From Caldilineaceae bacterium (lineage in GTDB: Bacteria; Chloroflexota; Anaerolineae; Caldilineales; Caldilineaceae), in contig JACKBA010000002.1 in NCBI GenBank assembly GCA_020634815.1, forward strand, positions 1 through 64,000: 64,000 nucleotides of DNA, in the 5' to 3' direction. Made by a program: the position numbers and the translations under genes. The first letter of the stretch is position 1, and each line of letters begins with the position of its first letter. This document shows positions 39,652 to 50,275 of this stretch, piece by piece. The notes beneath the pieces are model-generated. The model was given only the letters and a program-made list of their open reading frames with translations. It made no database searches and was not told where the DNA came from.

Positions 39652-41124
39652 TCAGTTCAGCAGCCCATCCACGATCTTGGCCGACGAGAGCACGCCCGGC
39701 AGGCCCGCGCCTGGGTGCGTCCCCGCGCCTACAAAGTAGAGATTCTCGAAATCCTCGGAGCGGTTGTGTGGGCGGAACCAGGCCGATTGCAGCAATGTCG
39801 GCTCCACCGAAAAGGCCGAGCCCAGATGGCTGTTGAGCGTGTCACGGAAGTGCAGCGGGTCGATGTAGTGTTCTACGACGATGTTCTCCTGCAAATCCGG
39901 CAGGTAGTTCTCCTCCAGGAATTGCATGATGGCATCGCGATATGGTTTGGCCTGGGTGGTCCAGTCGACGTTGGCGCCCAGGTTCGGCACCGGCGAGAGC
40001 ACGTAGAAGGTCTCGCAGCCGTCGGGCGCCATGCTCGGATCGGTCATGGTCGGCATGTGCAGGTAGAGCGAGAAGTCGGCCGGCAGATCCTCCTCGGCGA
40101 AGATCTCGCGCAGGAGCCCTTTGTAGCGCTCGCTGAGAATGATGTTGTGATGCGCCAACGAGGTGCCGGTGTTATAGCGCTTCTTGGTGCCGAAGTAGAT
40201 CACAAAGAGCGACATGCTGTACTTCTTGCTCTTGACCCAGCGATCGCTGTTCTTGTGGCGATATTGCTTCGGGATCAGGTTCAGATAGGTCCACGCCACG
40301 TCGGCATTGGAGACCACCGCATCCGCCTCGTACACCGTGCCGTCGGGCAGCCGCACGCCCGTGACGCGCTTGCCATCCACCAGGATCTCCTGGATCTCCG
40401 TGTTGAGCTGCACCTTGACACCCAACTCGTCGAGCAGCCGGCCAAATCCGGCGACGATCGCACCGGTGCCGCCCTTGGCGTAGTGGATGCCCCACTCACG
40501 CTCCAGGTAGTGAATCAACACGTAGAGCGACGGCGCGTCCAGCGGGTTGCCGCCGATGAGCAACGGGTGGAAGGAGAAGCAGCGGCGCAGGAATTCGTTG
40601 TCGATGTACTTGCCCACGTAGCCGTAGACGCTGCGATAGGATTGCAGCCGCACCAGGTCCGGCACGACGCTGACCATGTCCGTCGCGTGCAGGAACGGCT
40701 TGTCGATGAGCGCCATGCCCGTCTCGAAGATGTCCTTCGTGGTCGCCATGAAACGCGTGTAGCCATCCTTGTCGGCAGGATTCCATGCGTCGATCTGGTT
40801 GAGAATGTACTCGTGGTCGCCGTTGTAGCTGAACGCGCGCCCGTTGTGATCGAAGATCTTGTAATACGGGTCGAGCGGGATCAACTCGAAGTAATCCTCG
40901 CGGCGCTTGCCGGCGAGTTCCCAGATCTCGTCGAGCAGCCACGGGGCGGTAATAACCGTCGGGCCGCCGTCAAACTTGAAGCCGTCGATTTCATAGGTAT
41001 AGGCGCGGCCGCCCAATTTATCCCGCTTCTCAAAAAGCGTGACGTCGTACCCCTTGATCGCCAGGCGCGCCGCCGCGCTCAGCCCACCAAAGCCGCTCCC
41101 AATCACGATCGCTTTTTTGCCCAT
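39652..41124 (-). CDS. crtI: Phytoene desaturase-type FAD-dependent oxidoreductase (CrtI family)
   Basis: The 490-residue flavoprotein has the N-terminal FAD motif IVIGSGFGGLSAAARLAIKG (about 6-25), then EKRDKLGGRAYTYE, and the CrtI C-terminal motif YFVGAGTHPGAGLPGVLSSAK. CrtI enzymes introduce double bonds in phytoene to make coloured carotenoids. Related desaturases, isomerases and ketolases share these motifs, so the exact step is uncertain. No crtB or crtE is nearby. It follows a TspO-like gene by 24 nt on the same strand. Confidence 0.85.
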   Translation of the reverse strand: MGKKAIVIGSGFGGLSAAARLAIKGYDVTLFEKRDKLGGRAYTYEIDGFKFDGGPTVITAPWLLDEIWELAGKRREDYFELIPLDPYYKIFDHNGRAFSYNGDHEYILNQIDAWNPADKDGYTRFMATTKDIFETGMALIDKPFLHATDMVSVVPDLVRLQSYRSVYGYVGKYIDNEFLRRCFSFHPLLIGGNPLDAPSLYVLIHYLEREWGIHYAKGGTGAIVAGFGRLLDELGVKVQLNTEIQEILVDGKRVTGVRLPDGTVYEADAVVSNADVAWTYLNLIPKQYRHKNSDRWVKSKKYSMSLFVIYFGTKKRYNTGTSLAHHNIILSERYKGLLREIFAEEDLPADFSLYLHMPTMTDPSMAPDGCETFYVLSPVPNLGANVDWTTQAKPYRDAIMQFLEENYLPDLQENIVVEHYIDPLHFRDTLNSHLGSAFSVEPTLLQSAWFRPHNRSEDFENLYFVGAGTHPGAGLPGVLSSAKIVDGLLN

Positions 41125-41148
41125 GAGTTCACCCTTTATGAATGAAAG

Positions 41149-41976
41149 TTAATTGTTTGCCAGAGGTTGAGAGCGCACCGATCTGCGGTTGCGCAACAGG
41201 CCGGCGACCACCGCTACCACAAGCAGTACCGCAGCGCCGATCGCAGTCCAGGCGACGGCGGGCGTGGCAGACTGCTTCACAGCGATGCCGGCAAAGGCCC
41301 ACACGAGCACCAGCACGTAGGCCGGGTTGACCTCGCGCAGGGCGAAAATCAGCCCGAGCACCGTCGCCACCGCAATCATCAGGATCGCCCAGAGCGCCGG
41401 CGACAGCGGCCCACCAGACCAATTCCAGTCGAGCAGCACCGTTGCCGTGTTTGCCACCGTCGCCACGGTAATCCAACCCAGGTAGATACTGAACGGAATA
41501 TGTGTAGTCCAACGCTCTGCCGCACCCACGCCGCGCGTGAAGGGCGACAGGCGCAGGTAGATGCCGACCAGGCTGGCCAACAACACGAGCATGACCACCA
41601 GGCTCCACGCAAACTGATTGTAGTGCCAGAGAAAAATCCACACGGAATTGGCGACGCCGCTCGCCACATAGAGCCAGCCGATGCTGCGCATACGTGGATT
41701 CGTGCGCTGGGAGGGCAGCGCCTGGAAGACCATATACGCAAGCAGCCCCAGGTAGATCACGCCCCAAATCGAGAAGACATAGCCGGCAGGCGTAAAGAGC
41801 GACGGGAAGCGATCCGAAATCTCACCCGTCGACTGGCCGTTGAGCGGCAGGCCCGTAGCCAGCCCATTGATGGCAATCGTTGCCAGCGTCACGACAATCA
41901 CAGCGAACTGGCGGAAGTAGTCGCCCGCCTCAGCATTTGCAGTCGGTTTTTGAGTCAATACACTATTTGCGTTCAT
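41149..41976 (-). CDS. TspO/MBR-related tryptophan-rich membrane protein
   Basis: The 275-residue protein has about seven hydrophobic helices and tryptophan-rich patches (FSIWGVIYLGLLAY, SVWIFLWHYNQFAWSLVVM, DWNWSGGP) typical of the TspO/MBR superfamily. It is longer than classical TspO (about 160 residues, five helices). TspO proteins bind tetrapyrroles and influence photopigment gene expression in some bacteria. The ATG at 41976 is preceded by AAAGGAGG. It is immediately upstream of crtI, so the two are probably coexpressed. Confidence 0.75.
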   Translation of the reverse strand: MNANSVLTQKPTANAEAGDYFRQFAVIVVTLATIAINGLATGLPLNGQSTGEISDRFPSLFTPAGYVFSIWGVIYLGLLAYMVFQALPSQRTNPRMRSIGWLYVASGVANSVWIFLWHYNQFAWSLVVMLVLLASLVGIYLRLSPFTRGVGAAERWTTHIPFSIYLGWITVATVANTATVLLDWNWSGGPLSPALWAILMIAVATVLGLIFALREVNPAYVLVLVWAFAGIAVKQSATPAVAWTAIGAAVLLVVAVVAGLLRNRRSVRSQPLANN

Positions 41977-42062
41977 GTCAACCTCCTTTTGCAATGGTTT
42001 TGCACAGCTTTAGTTTACCCCTGAACGCTGCCCCTTTCGGTGATTATGCTCCTGTTTGTGCC

Positions 42063-42099
42063 GAAAAACACAAAACGGCCCACGACGATTGTCGCGGGC
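42063..42099 (-). terminator. Rho-independent terminator after pheS
   Basis: The stem GCCCACGAC/GTCGCGGGC (42078-42086 and 42091-42099) has one A-C mismatch and a GATT loop. On the minus strand a CGTTTTGTGTTTTT tract follows. It lies about 70 nt downstream of the pheS stop. Confidence 0.8.
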
Positions 42100-42167
42100 T
42101 GTTATATCCAACTCGATTCCTCCAGCAGCGTACGGCGACGGTCATGTCGCACCCGGCTACGTCCTGC

Positions 42168-43202
42168 TCAAACGCGCTCCAGGAAGCGCACGTCGTTGCT
42201 GTAGAAGAGCCTGATGTCGTCCACGCCCCGTTTAAGCATGGCCTGGCGCTCGATGCCCATGCCAAAAGCAAACCCGCTGTAGATCGCCGGGTCGTAGCCG
42301 CCGTTGCGCAGCACGACCGGGTGCACCATGCCGGCGCCCAGAATCTCCAGCCAGCCAGTGTATTTACAGATGCGGCAGCCGGCGCCCCCGCACAAGATGC
42401 AGTCCACGTCAACCTCGACGCTCGGCTCCGTGAAGGGGAAGTACGACTTGCGGAAGCGGATCTTGCGCCCCTCGCCGTACATCTGGTTGGCGAAATTGAG
42501 CAGCGTGCCCTTGAGGTCGCTGAAGGTGATGTTGTGACCGATGGCAAGCCCTTCGACCTGGTAGAACATCATCTCCGAGCGCGCCGTCACATCCTCGTTG
42601 CGATAGCATTTGCCCGGCAGCACGACGCGGATCGGTTCCGGCGCGTACTTGCGCATGGCATGAATCTGGCCGGGGCTGGTGTGCGTGCGCAGAATCACGT
42701 CCGGCGTCGTCGTGAAGAAGGTATCCTGCATTTCGCGCGCCGGATGGTCGAGCGGGAAGTTGAGCAGGCCGAAGTTCATGTCGTCCGTCTCTACTTCCGG
42801 CGAATCGAAGACCTGGAAGCCCATCTGATTGAAGATATGGACGATGTCGCGCATGGCCTGGTTGGTGGGGTGCAGTTTGCCGACCTGCGGGCGTCGTCCC
42901 GGCATGGTGACGTCGATACCCTCAGCCGCCAGCACGCGCGCCATCTCGTCGGCGGCAATCTGCTCCTGATGTTCGGCCAGCGCCTGCTCCAGCACTTGCT
43001 TGATCTCGTTGGCGCGCTTGCCGACCTGCGGCCGCTGCTCCGGCGAGAGCTGGCCCAGGCCGCGCAACACGGCCGTCATCCTGCCCTTGCGGCCCAGATA
43101 TTCATGATACCAGGCTTCGCTCTCGGCGGTCGTCTGCGTCGTGGCCAAGGCTGCCGCAGCCTCGGCGCTTAGTTCTTCCAGTTGTGCGATCAAATCACTC
43201 AT
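42168..43202 (-). CDS. pheS: Phenylalanyl-tRNA synthetase alpha subunit
   Basis: The 344-residue catalytic subunit has an N-terminal coiled-coil arm, class II motif 2 (LPGKCYRNEDVTARSEMMFYQ region), and motif 3 (FGMGIERQAML). A CxxC pair set in DCILCGGAGCRICKYTGW (about 275-292), found in many bacterial PheS proteins, may bind zinc. It needs PheT to be active, but no pheT follows; a terminator lies directly downstream. An extended -10 promoter precedes it. Confidence 0.96.
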   Translation of the reverse strand: MSDLIAQLEELSAEAAAALATTQTTAESEAWYHEYLGRKGRMTAVLRGLGQLSPEQRPQVGKRANEIKQVLEQALAEHQEQIAADEMARVLAAEGIDVTMPGRRPQVGKLHPTNQAMRDIVHIFNQMGFQVFDSPEVETDDMNFGLLNFPLDHPAREMQDTFFTTTPDVILRTHTSPGQIHAMRKYAPEPIRVVLPGKCYRNEDVTARSEMMFYQVEGLAIGHNITFSDLKGTLLNFANQMYGEGRKIRFRKSYFPFTEPSVEVDVDCILCGGAGCRICKYTGWLEILGAGMVHPVVLRNGGYDPAIYSGFAFGMGIERQAMLKRGVDDIRLFYSNDVRFLERV

Positions 43203-43240
43203 AAGGCCACCTGACTTGCATTCATGCGAAACAATGCGCC

Positions 43241-43249
43241 ATTATATCA
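43241..43249 (-). promoter_or_regulatory. Extended -10 promoter of pheS
   Basis: On the minus strand, TGA followed by a perfect TATAAT (43246-43241) lies 39 nt upstream of the pheS ATG. No T-box-like leader is possible in this short space. Confidence 0.55.
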
Positions 43250-43357
43250 TGCGTCGGATCGCCTGCCATCATTTTGCGCCTGCTTGTTAGTGCACAGCGT
43301 TGCGCCGGCGGGCCTGTGAGCGCGTTGGCGGCGGGAAGTGTTCGAGGAGTTCATACC

Positions 43358-44002
43358 ATGGTACACGTCTCAGAGCAACTGAATCGATGGGCCCCATGGC
43401 TGGCGATCGGCGGCGGGCTGCTCTGGATTCTCTACGCGATCTTTGAAATGTTGCAGCCAATGGGCGCCGTCACCACCTTTACGAACGACCAGGGCCAGAC
43501 ACTTGTGACCAATCCCGCCGCGTTCCGTGCGGCGGGCGTCGCCGGCGGGGCAGCGCTCGCAATGCTGGGGCTGGCGGTAGCCGGCACGGCGCGACGCTAT
43601 GACTTGCCGGGCGACGAGCCGAATCGCTTCAGCAGCGCCGTGCCCAGCCGCTTTGGCGTGGCCATGGGCTGGGTTGGTGCGCTGGCCGGCGTGATGGCGG
43701 CCGTCTCGGCGCTGCTGCTCGTCGTGCCGGCCAACAGTGCCATGCAACTCTTCGGCGCGGTGCTGGTTCCCTTCGGCACGCTGCTCGTCGCCATCGAAGC
43801 CAACGGCAGCGAGCGCGCCTATCCGATCGCCGCACCCCTATTCCTGGCGGGCGCGCTGGGTATGGTGGCACTGCTCGCCCAGGCCATGACGCCTCTCTTC
43901 ACCTGGATGCTGCCCGTTTACGCCGCCTTGATCATGGCAATCTATGGCTTCGTGTGGGTTCGCTTCGGCAACTTGCTCACCCGCCACGAATCGATCCCCT
44001 GA
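43358..44002 (+). CDS. Hypothetical integral membrane protein
   Basis: The 214-residue protein has about six predicted helices: 14-34, 62-78, 105-128, 132-146, 158-175 and 180-197. No known family was recognised. The ATG at 43358 has GAGGAG upstream; the longer open frame begins in the pheS promoter region. It stands alone upstream of the dienelactone-hydrolase gene, 163 nt away. Confidence 0.7.
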   Translation: MVHVSEQLNRWAPWLAIGGGLLWILYAIFEMLQPMGAVTTFTNDQGQTLVTNPAAFRAAGVAGGAALAMLGLAVAGTARRYDLPGDEPNRFSSAVPSRFGVAMGWVGALAGVMAAVSALLLVVPANSAMQLFGAVLVPFGTLLVAIEANGSERAYPIAAPLFLAGALGMVALLAQAMTPLFTWMLPVYAALIMAIYGFVWVRFGNLLTRHESIP

Positions 44003-44165
44003 CGCTCTCTGTTCCTTCGCCTTCCCTACTTCTCCCGTCTTCTCTGCGCCCAATAAAAGCTACATTACATTCAGAATCGGGATCCTGTGGCACGCTTTCG
44101 TTCAACGTCAAAGTGTTGTCGTTGATTGACATTGGCTGGCGCCTCATTCACACAAGGAGAACCCA

Positions 44166-45077
44166 ATGGACAGAATCTACGTCATGCAACTCGTTCGCTC
44201 GTTCCAGGTCGGCGAGATCAGCCGGCGCACCTTCCTGCGCCGCGCCACCGCCGCCGTGGGCAGCATGTCCGCCGCGTCGCTCTTGCTGGCAGCCTGCCAA
44301 CCCATTAGCGGCACGCCGCGCCCCGTCGTGGAAGCAACCCCATCCGGCGAGGGGGTCGGTTCCACCGATACCAACATGACCACCGAAGCCGGGCTCGCGG
44401 CCGGCGCCGTGGAATATCCCGGACCCGACGGTGAAACGCTGACCGGATACTGGGCGCGACCCGAGGGCGATGGCGCCTATCCGGCCGTCATCGTGCTTCA
44501 GGAATGGTGGGGGCTCAACGAGCACATCATGGATGTGACCCGCCGCATCGCCGCCGAGGGCTACGTTGCGCTGGCGCCCGATCTCTACAAGGGGCAAGTC
44601 GCTACGGAGCCGGACGAGGCGCGCAAGCTGGTCATGGAGTTGGATATGCCGGCCGCCGTGGACGAGATCGGCAGTGCGATCGATTTTGCGCTGGCGCAGG
44701 AGTTCGTCGCCGGTGACAAGGCAGCCATCGTCGGTTTCTGCATGGGCGGCCGCCTTGTGCTGATGACCGCGCTGGCCAACGACAACCTGGCTGTTGCCGT
44801 GCCCTTCTATGGCTCGCCGCTGGCGCCGGAGGAGGCAGCCGGCGTGAAAGCGCCCATCCTCGGCCTCTACGGCGCCGACGACGGCGGCATTCCTGTCGAG
44901 GGGGTGCTGGCCATGCAGGAGGCGCTCACCGCCGCCGGCATCGAGAACGAGATCCAGGTCTATGAAGGCGCGCCGCACGCCTTCTTCAACGACACCCGCG
45001 ACAGCTATCGCCCCGAGGCGGCGGCCGACGCGTGGCAGCGCATGCTCACCTGGTTCGAGAAGTACCTGGCAAGCTAG
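44166..45077 (+). CDS. Dienelactone hydrolase-family protein, predicted Tat-exported lipoprotein
   Basis: The 303-residue alpha/beta hydrolase has a Tat-type signal (SRRTFLR at 19-25) and a lipobox LAAC with C44, so it is probably folded, exported by TatAC and anchored outside. The catalytic triad is C192 (GFCMGG), D238 or D239 (YGADDGG) and H271 (GAPHAFFND), as in dienelactone hydrolases. Those enzymes open lactone rings in aromatic degradation, but exported relatives have unknown substrates. The start has AAGGAGA upstream. A GC-rich hairpin follows the gene. Confidence 0.9.
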   Translation: MDRIYVMQLVRSFQVGEISRRTFLRRATAAVGSMSAASLLLAACQPISGTPRPVVEATPSGEGVGSTDTNMTTEAGLAAGAVEYPGPDGETLTGYWARPEGDGAYPAVIVLQEWWGLNEHIMDVTRRIAAEGYVALAPDLYKGQVATEPDEARKLVMELDMPAAVDEIGSAIDFALAQEFVAGDKAAIVGFCMGGRLVLMTALANDNLAVAVPFYGSPLAPEEAAGVKAPILGLYGADDGGIPVEGVLAMQEALTAAGIENEIQVYEGAPHAFFNDTRDSYRPEAAADAWQRMLTWFEKYLAS

Positions 45078-45111
45078 ATCCGACCACTTTTTCGACGAAC
45101 AGCACGTCATC

Positions 45112-45150
45112 ATCGGCGGCGCCGGAATGTCCCGGCGCCGCCGATTTGAT
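45112..45150 (+). terminator. Probable terminator hairpin after the dienelactone-hydrolase gene
   Basis: A 14-bp perfect stem (ATCGGCGGCGCCGG at 45112-45125 with its complement at 45132-45145) has a 6-nt loop. The following TTGAT is only weakly T-rich. Confidence 0.65.
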
Positions 45151-45307
45151 TCCGGCAGCAGCGCCCCGGCAAGCACACTCATCCCGCTCAGTCCACCGGT
45201 CCCATCCTGGCTACCTGACCGTTGAGAGCAGCCCGTATCCTGCGCGACAATAAAGATGTGACGGTCCAGACCCGGGCCGGCGCAAGAACGCAGGAGGGAC
45301 TGCCCCA

Positions 45308-46791
<1,484 letters not shown>

Positions 46792-46795
<4 letters not shown>

Positions 46796-48084
46796 TCACC
46801 GCCGCACCGCGCCATCTGCGCGCGAGCTACGATGTGGTCATCGTCGGTGGCGGCCCCGCCGGGCTGGAGGCAGCCGTTGCGGCACGAGACAACGGCGCCG
46901 CGCACGTGCTCGTAGTCGACCGCGACCAGGAAGCCGGGGGCATCCTCCTCCAGTGCATCCACAGCGGCTTTGGCCTGCACCGCTTTGGCGAAGAACTGAC
47001 GGGCCCGGAGTACGCGCAGCGCGTCGTGGCAAGCACGCTGGAACATGACATCGACGTCATCGCCGACGCCTACGTGCTCGATATCGACGAGCGCCGGCGC
47101 GTCAAGCTGATGACGACCCAGGCCGGCGTATCGCTGGTCGAGGCGCGCGCCGTCGTGCTCGCCATGGGGGCGCGCGAGCGGACCCGTGCCGCCATTCGCA
47201 TCCCCGGCACGCGCCCGGCAGGCATCTTCACCGCCGGGTTGGCGCAACGCCTGGTGAATCTCTATGGCCTGCTGCCCGGCCGGCGGGCGGTCATTCTCGG
47301 CTCCGGCGACATCGGCCTGATCATGGCTCGCCGCCTGACGCTGGAAGGAATCGAAGTTGCCGGCGTCTTTGAAATCATGCCGTACGCCAACGGGCTCAAT
47401 CGCAACATTGTCCAGTGCCTGCACGATTTCGACATCCCGCTGCACCTGTCGACAACGGTCGTCGAAATCCGCGGCCAGAACCGCGTCGAGGGGGTGACCG
47501 TCGCCCCTTTGGACGAAACGCTGCAACCACGCCTGGATCGTGCGTGGGATATTCCCTGTGACACGCTGCTGGTCTCCATCGGGCTGATCCCGGAAAATGA
47601 GTTGTCGCAGCAGATGCGGCTGCGCTTTGACTCAGCCACGCGCGGCCCTGTCGTGAGCAGCGCCATGGAGTGCTCGCGCGATGGGATCTTCGCCTGCGGC
47701 AACGTCGTTCACATCCACGATCTCGTCGACTTCGTCAGCGCCGAAGCCATGGTCGCCGGGCGCAGCGCAGGCCAATACGTGGCGGGAACCCTGCCGCGCC
47801 CCGACAACGTGCAGCTACAGCCCGGCGCGAATGTTGCCTACTGCGTGCCGCACACCATCTCGACGGAGCGCGAGCATACCGTCTACCTGCGGGCGCGCAA
47901 GCCGCTCGACGCCTGCACGCTCCAACTGACCGAGCCCGACGGTACGCCGGTCTATGCGAGGAAGTTGCGCTATGTCTTCCCTGCCGAAATGGTCAATCTG
48001 AAGCTGCGCCCGGCAATCCTGCAAAACTTCCACGGTTCGATCCTGCGCGTCAACATTGTCGAGCGAGCGACAGAAGGGGAGTAG
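46792..48084 (+). CDS. NAD(P)/FAD-dependent oxidoreductase, partner of the GlpA-like protein
   Basis: The 430-residue protein has a pyridine-nucleotide-disulfide-reductase fold with FAD motif GGGPAG (19-24) and a second nucleotide motif ILGSGDIGLIMARR (about 165-178). A cysteine sits in LLQCIHSGFGL, close to the flavin. ELTGPEYAQR is a family-specific stretch. Such proteins pass electrons between the dehydrogenase and NAD(P) or a quinone. It is translationally coupled to the preceding gene. Confidence 0.82.
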
Positions 48085-48091
48085 CTACCCA

Positions 48092-48493
48092 ATGAGTGTG
48101 GAAGAGAAGCACGCAACGGACCTGATCACCGTCGGCTATCTCTGCATCGGCTGCCCGCTCGGCTGCCGGCTCGAAGTGGACGCGGATACGATAACCAACG
48201 CCGTAGTCGAGGTGCGCGGCTATTCGTGCCGGCGCGGCAAAGACTATGCCATCCAGGAGCATACCGCCCCCATGCGCCTGGTGACGACGACCGTCGCCGT
48301 GGACGCCGGATTGTGGGCGCGTCTGCCGGTGCGTTCACGCACGCCGGTGCCCAAGGACAAAGTGAAAGCAATCTGCAAGCACTTGCGCAGCATACGCGTC
48401 ACCGCTCCCGTGGCAAGCGGTGCTATAATCTGGGTCGATGATCGGGAACCCGGCATCGAAATCGTGGCATCGCGTGCAATGCCGGCGCGTTGA
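48092..48493 (+). CDS. DUF1667-domain protein, third member of the glycerol-3-phosphate module
   Basis: The 133-residue protein has four conserved cysteines, C18, C21, C25 and C46 (YLCIGCPLGC then YSCRRG), fitting an iron-sulfur or zinc site. DUF1667 proteins are encoded next to GlpA-like and NADH-oxidase-like genes and probably act as a small electron-transfer subunit. It starts 7 nt after the oxidoreductase stop. A TATAAT near its 3' end (48423) may belong to a promoter for the next gene. Confidence 0.8.
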   Translation: MSVEEKHATDLITVGYLCIGCPLGCRLEVDADTITNAVVEVRGYSCRRGKDYAIQEHTAPMRLVTTTVAVDAGLWARLPVRSRTPVPKDKVKAICKHLRSIRVTAPVASGAIIWVDDREPGIEIVASRAMPAR

Positions 48494-48598
48494 CGCCACC
48501 GATGATGCCTTGTCCCGGCATCGAACGCGGCCATAGTGCGCCTGCGTTCGGATCGATAATTTTGCCAAAGAAACAGACTGTCAAAGAAGATACGGTTC

Positions 48599-49030
48599 AT
48601 GGTCGAACAGACAATTACGAAAAACGGGAACAATTCGAGAATGCAAATCCTGCCCGGACTCACCGGGGAAGCAACCACCACAGTCACTTCGGACAACACG
48701 GCGCTCGCCATGGGTAGCGGCACCGTGGACGTCTTTGCCACCCCTGCGTTGGCTGCGCTCCTGGAAGCAGCGGCAGTGAACGCCGTGCGCGCCGTCCTGG
48801 AGGATGGCCAGACATCGGTCGGCGTCCACCTCGATGTCCAGCACCTGGCAGCCACACCGGTCGGTATGACGGTGCGCGCCGAGGCACGGCTGATGACGGT
48901 GGAAGGCCGCCGCCTCACCTTCCGCGTCTCCGCCTTCGACGGCGTCGAGCAGGTCGGCGTGGGCACGCACCAGCGCGTCATCGTCGACACCGAACGCTTC
49001 ATGAGCCGCACCGCTGCCAAAGTGCGCTGA
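48599..49030 (+). CDS. Hot-dog fold thioesterase-like protein (FlK-related)
   Basis: The 143-residue protein resembles fluoroacetyl-CoA thioesterase-like hot-dog proteins: GSGTVDVFATPALAALLEAAAVNAVR (about 39-64), SVGVHLDVQHLAATPVGMTV, and a C-terminal strand HQRVIVDTERF. It may hydrolyse short acyl-CoA thioesters. The ATG at 48599 is used; an ATG at 48641 (MQILPG) would remove 14 residues. It is followed 3 nt later by an ATP-grasp gene. Confidence 0.78.
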   Translation: MVEQTITKNGNNSRMQILPGLTGEATTTVTSDNTALAMGSGTVDVFATPALAALLEAAAVNAVRAVLEDGQTSVGVHLDVQHLAATPVGMTVRAEARLMTVEGRRLTFRVSAFDGVEQVGVGTHQRVIVDTERFMSRTAAKVR

Positions 49031-49033
49031 GCC

Positions 49034-50275
49034 ATGCGCGCCTTGTTGTTGACGACCAGCCACAGCTATCGCAACGAGGCCTTCCAGCGCGCGGCAACCC
49101 GCCTGGGCATCGACCTGGTCTACGGCACGGACCAGCGCCCGCTCCCCGGCCAGACGCTGCCACCCGACCAGCTACCGCTCACCTACGATCAGCCGGATGC
49201 GGCCGCTGCGGCGATCGCGTCATTCGCCCGGCAGCGCCCTGTCGACGCAATCCTGGCCGTGGACGATAGCGGCGTGGTGCTGGCGGCGCAGGCCGCCGCC
49301 CGGCTCGGCCTGGCGCACAACGACCCGCAGGCCGCCGCAGCCGCGCGTGACAAGTTTCTCATGCGTTCGCTCATGGCGGCGGCAGGGGTGCCGTGTCCGT
49401 GGTTTCGCCACTTTTCCTCGGCGGACGATCTTGCCGCGTTGGCGGCAGAACTGGACTATCCCTGCGTCGTCAAGCCATTGCATCTCAACGCCAGCCGTGG
49501 CGTCATCCGCGCCGACGATCCCGCGCAGTTCGTGGCAGCGGCGCACCGCACAGCACGCATCGCGGCCGCCGACAATCCTGACGCGACGGAGCAGTTGCTG
49601 CTCGTGGAGGGCTTTCTTCCCGGCCGCGAAGTTGCCCTGGAGGGCATGCTCGATGACGGAAAATTGACCGTGCTGGCGCTCTTCGACAAGCCCGATCCGC
49701 TGGACGGCCCTTACTTCGAGGAGACGATCTACGTCACGCCCTCGCGGCTGCCGGCGACAGTCCAGCGGGAGATCGCTACGTGCGCCGCGGACGCAGCGCG
49801 CGCCATCGGCCTGACGCGCGGGCCGGTTCACGCCGAACTACGCGTGCAGGGTGCGCAGCCATGGATGCTGGAGGTGGCCGGACGCTCAATCGGCGGGCTC
49901 TGCTCGCAGACGCTGCGTTTTGACCTGGATCGTTCGTTGGAGGAGTTGATCCTGCGACAGGCGTGCGGTCTCCCCTGGCAGGCAACTTCGTCGCCATCGG
50001 CCAGCGGCGTCATGATGATCCCGATCCCCACGGCGGGAATCCTGCGCGCGATCTACGGCGCGGACGAGGCACGAGCGACCCCAGGGATCGAGCAGGTGGA
50101 GATCACGGCAAGCCTGCATCATGAGTTGCTGCCGTTACCCGACGGCGACAGCTATCTGGGTTTCATCTTTGCCCGCGGCCAGACGCCGGAAGAGGTCGAA
50201 GCGGCCCTGCGTATCGCCCACGCCGCCCTGCATTTCGAGATCGTGCCGTCGCTGGCGTTGACTCCCGCCGGCTGA
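49034..50275 (+). CDS. ATP-grasp domain protein
   Basis: The 413-residue protein has an N-terminal Rossmann-like pre-ATP-grasp domain (1-105), an ATP-grasp domain with YPCVVKPLHLNASRGVIRADD (about 143-163), LVEGFLPGREVALEG (about 190-204) and VHAELRVQGAQPWMLEVAGR (about 260-279). A C-terminal domain of about 90 residues follows. Such enzymes ligate a carboxylate to an amine or thiol via an acyl-phosphate. The substrate is unknown. It is coupled to the thioesterase gene by a 3-nt gap, which hints at a shared small-molecule pathway. Confidence 0.83.
   Translation: MRALLLTTSHSYRNEAFQRAATRLGIDLVYGTDQRPLPGQTLPPDQLPLTYDQPDAAAAAIASFARQRPVDAILAVDDSGVVLAAQAAARLGLAHNDPQAAAAARDKFLMRSLMAAAGVPCPWFRHFSSADDLAALAAELDYPCVVKPLHLNASRGVIRADDPAQFVAAAHRTARIAAADNPDATEQLLLVEGFLPGREVALEGMLDDGKLTVLALFDKPDPLDGPYFEETIYVTPSRLPATVQREIATCAADAARAIGLTRGPVHAELRVQGAQPWMLEVAGRSIGGLCSQTLRFDLDRSLEELILRQACGLPWQATSSPSASGVMMIPIPTAGILRAIYGADEARATPGIEQVEITASLHHELLPLPDGDSYLGFIFARGQTPEEVEAALRIAHAALHFEIVPSLALTPAG

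Noticed and set aside
48423..48428. TATAAT inside the DUF1667 gene as a promoter of the thioesterase gene
   Set aside because: No -35 or extended -10 accompanies it, and the site is within coding sequence, so it was only mentioned and not annotated.
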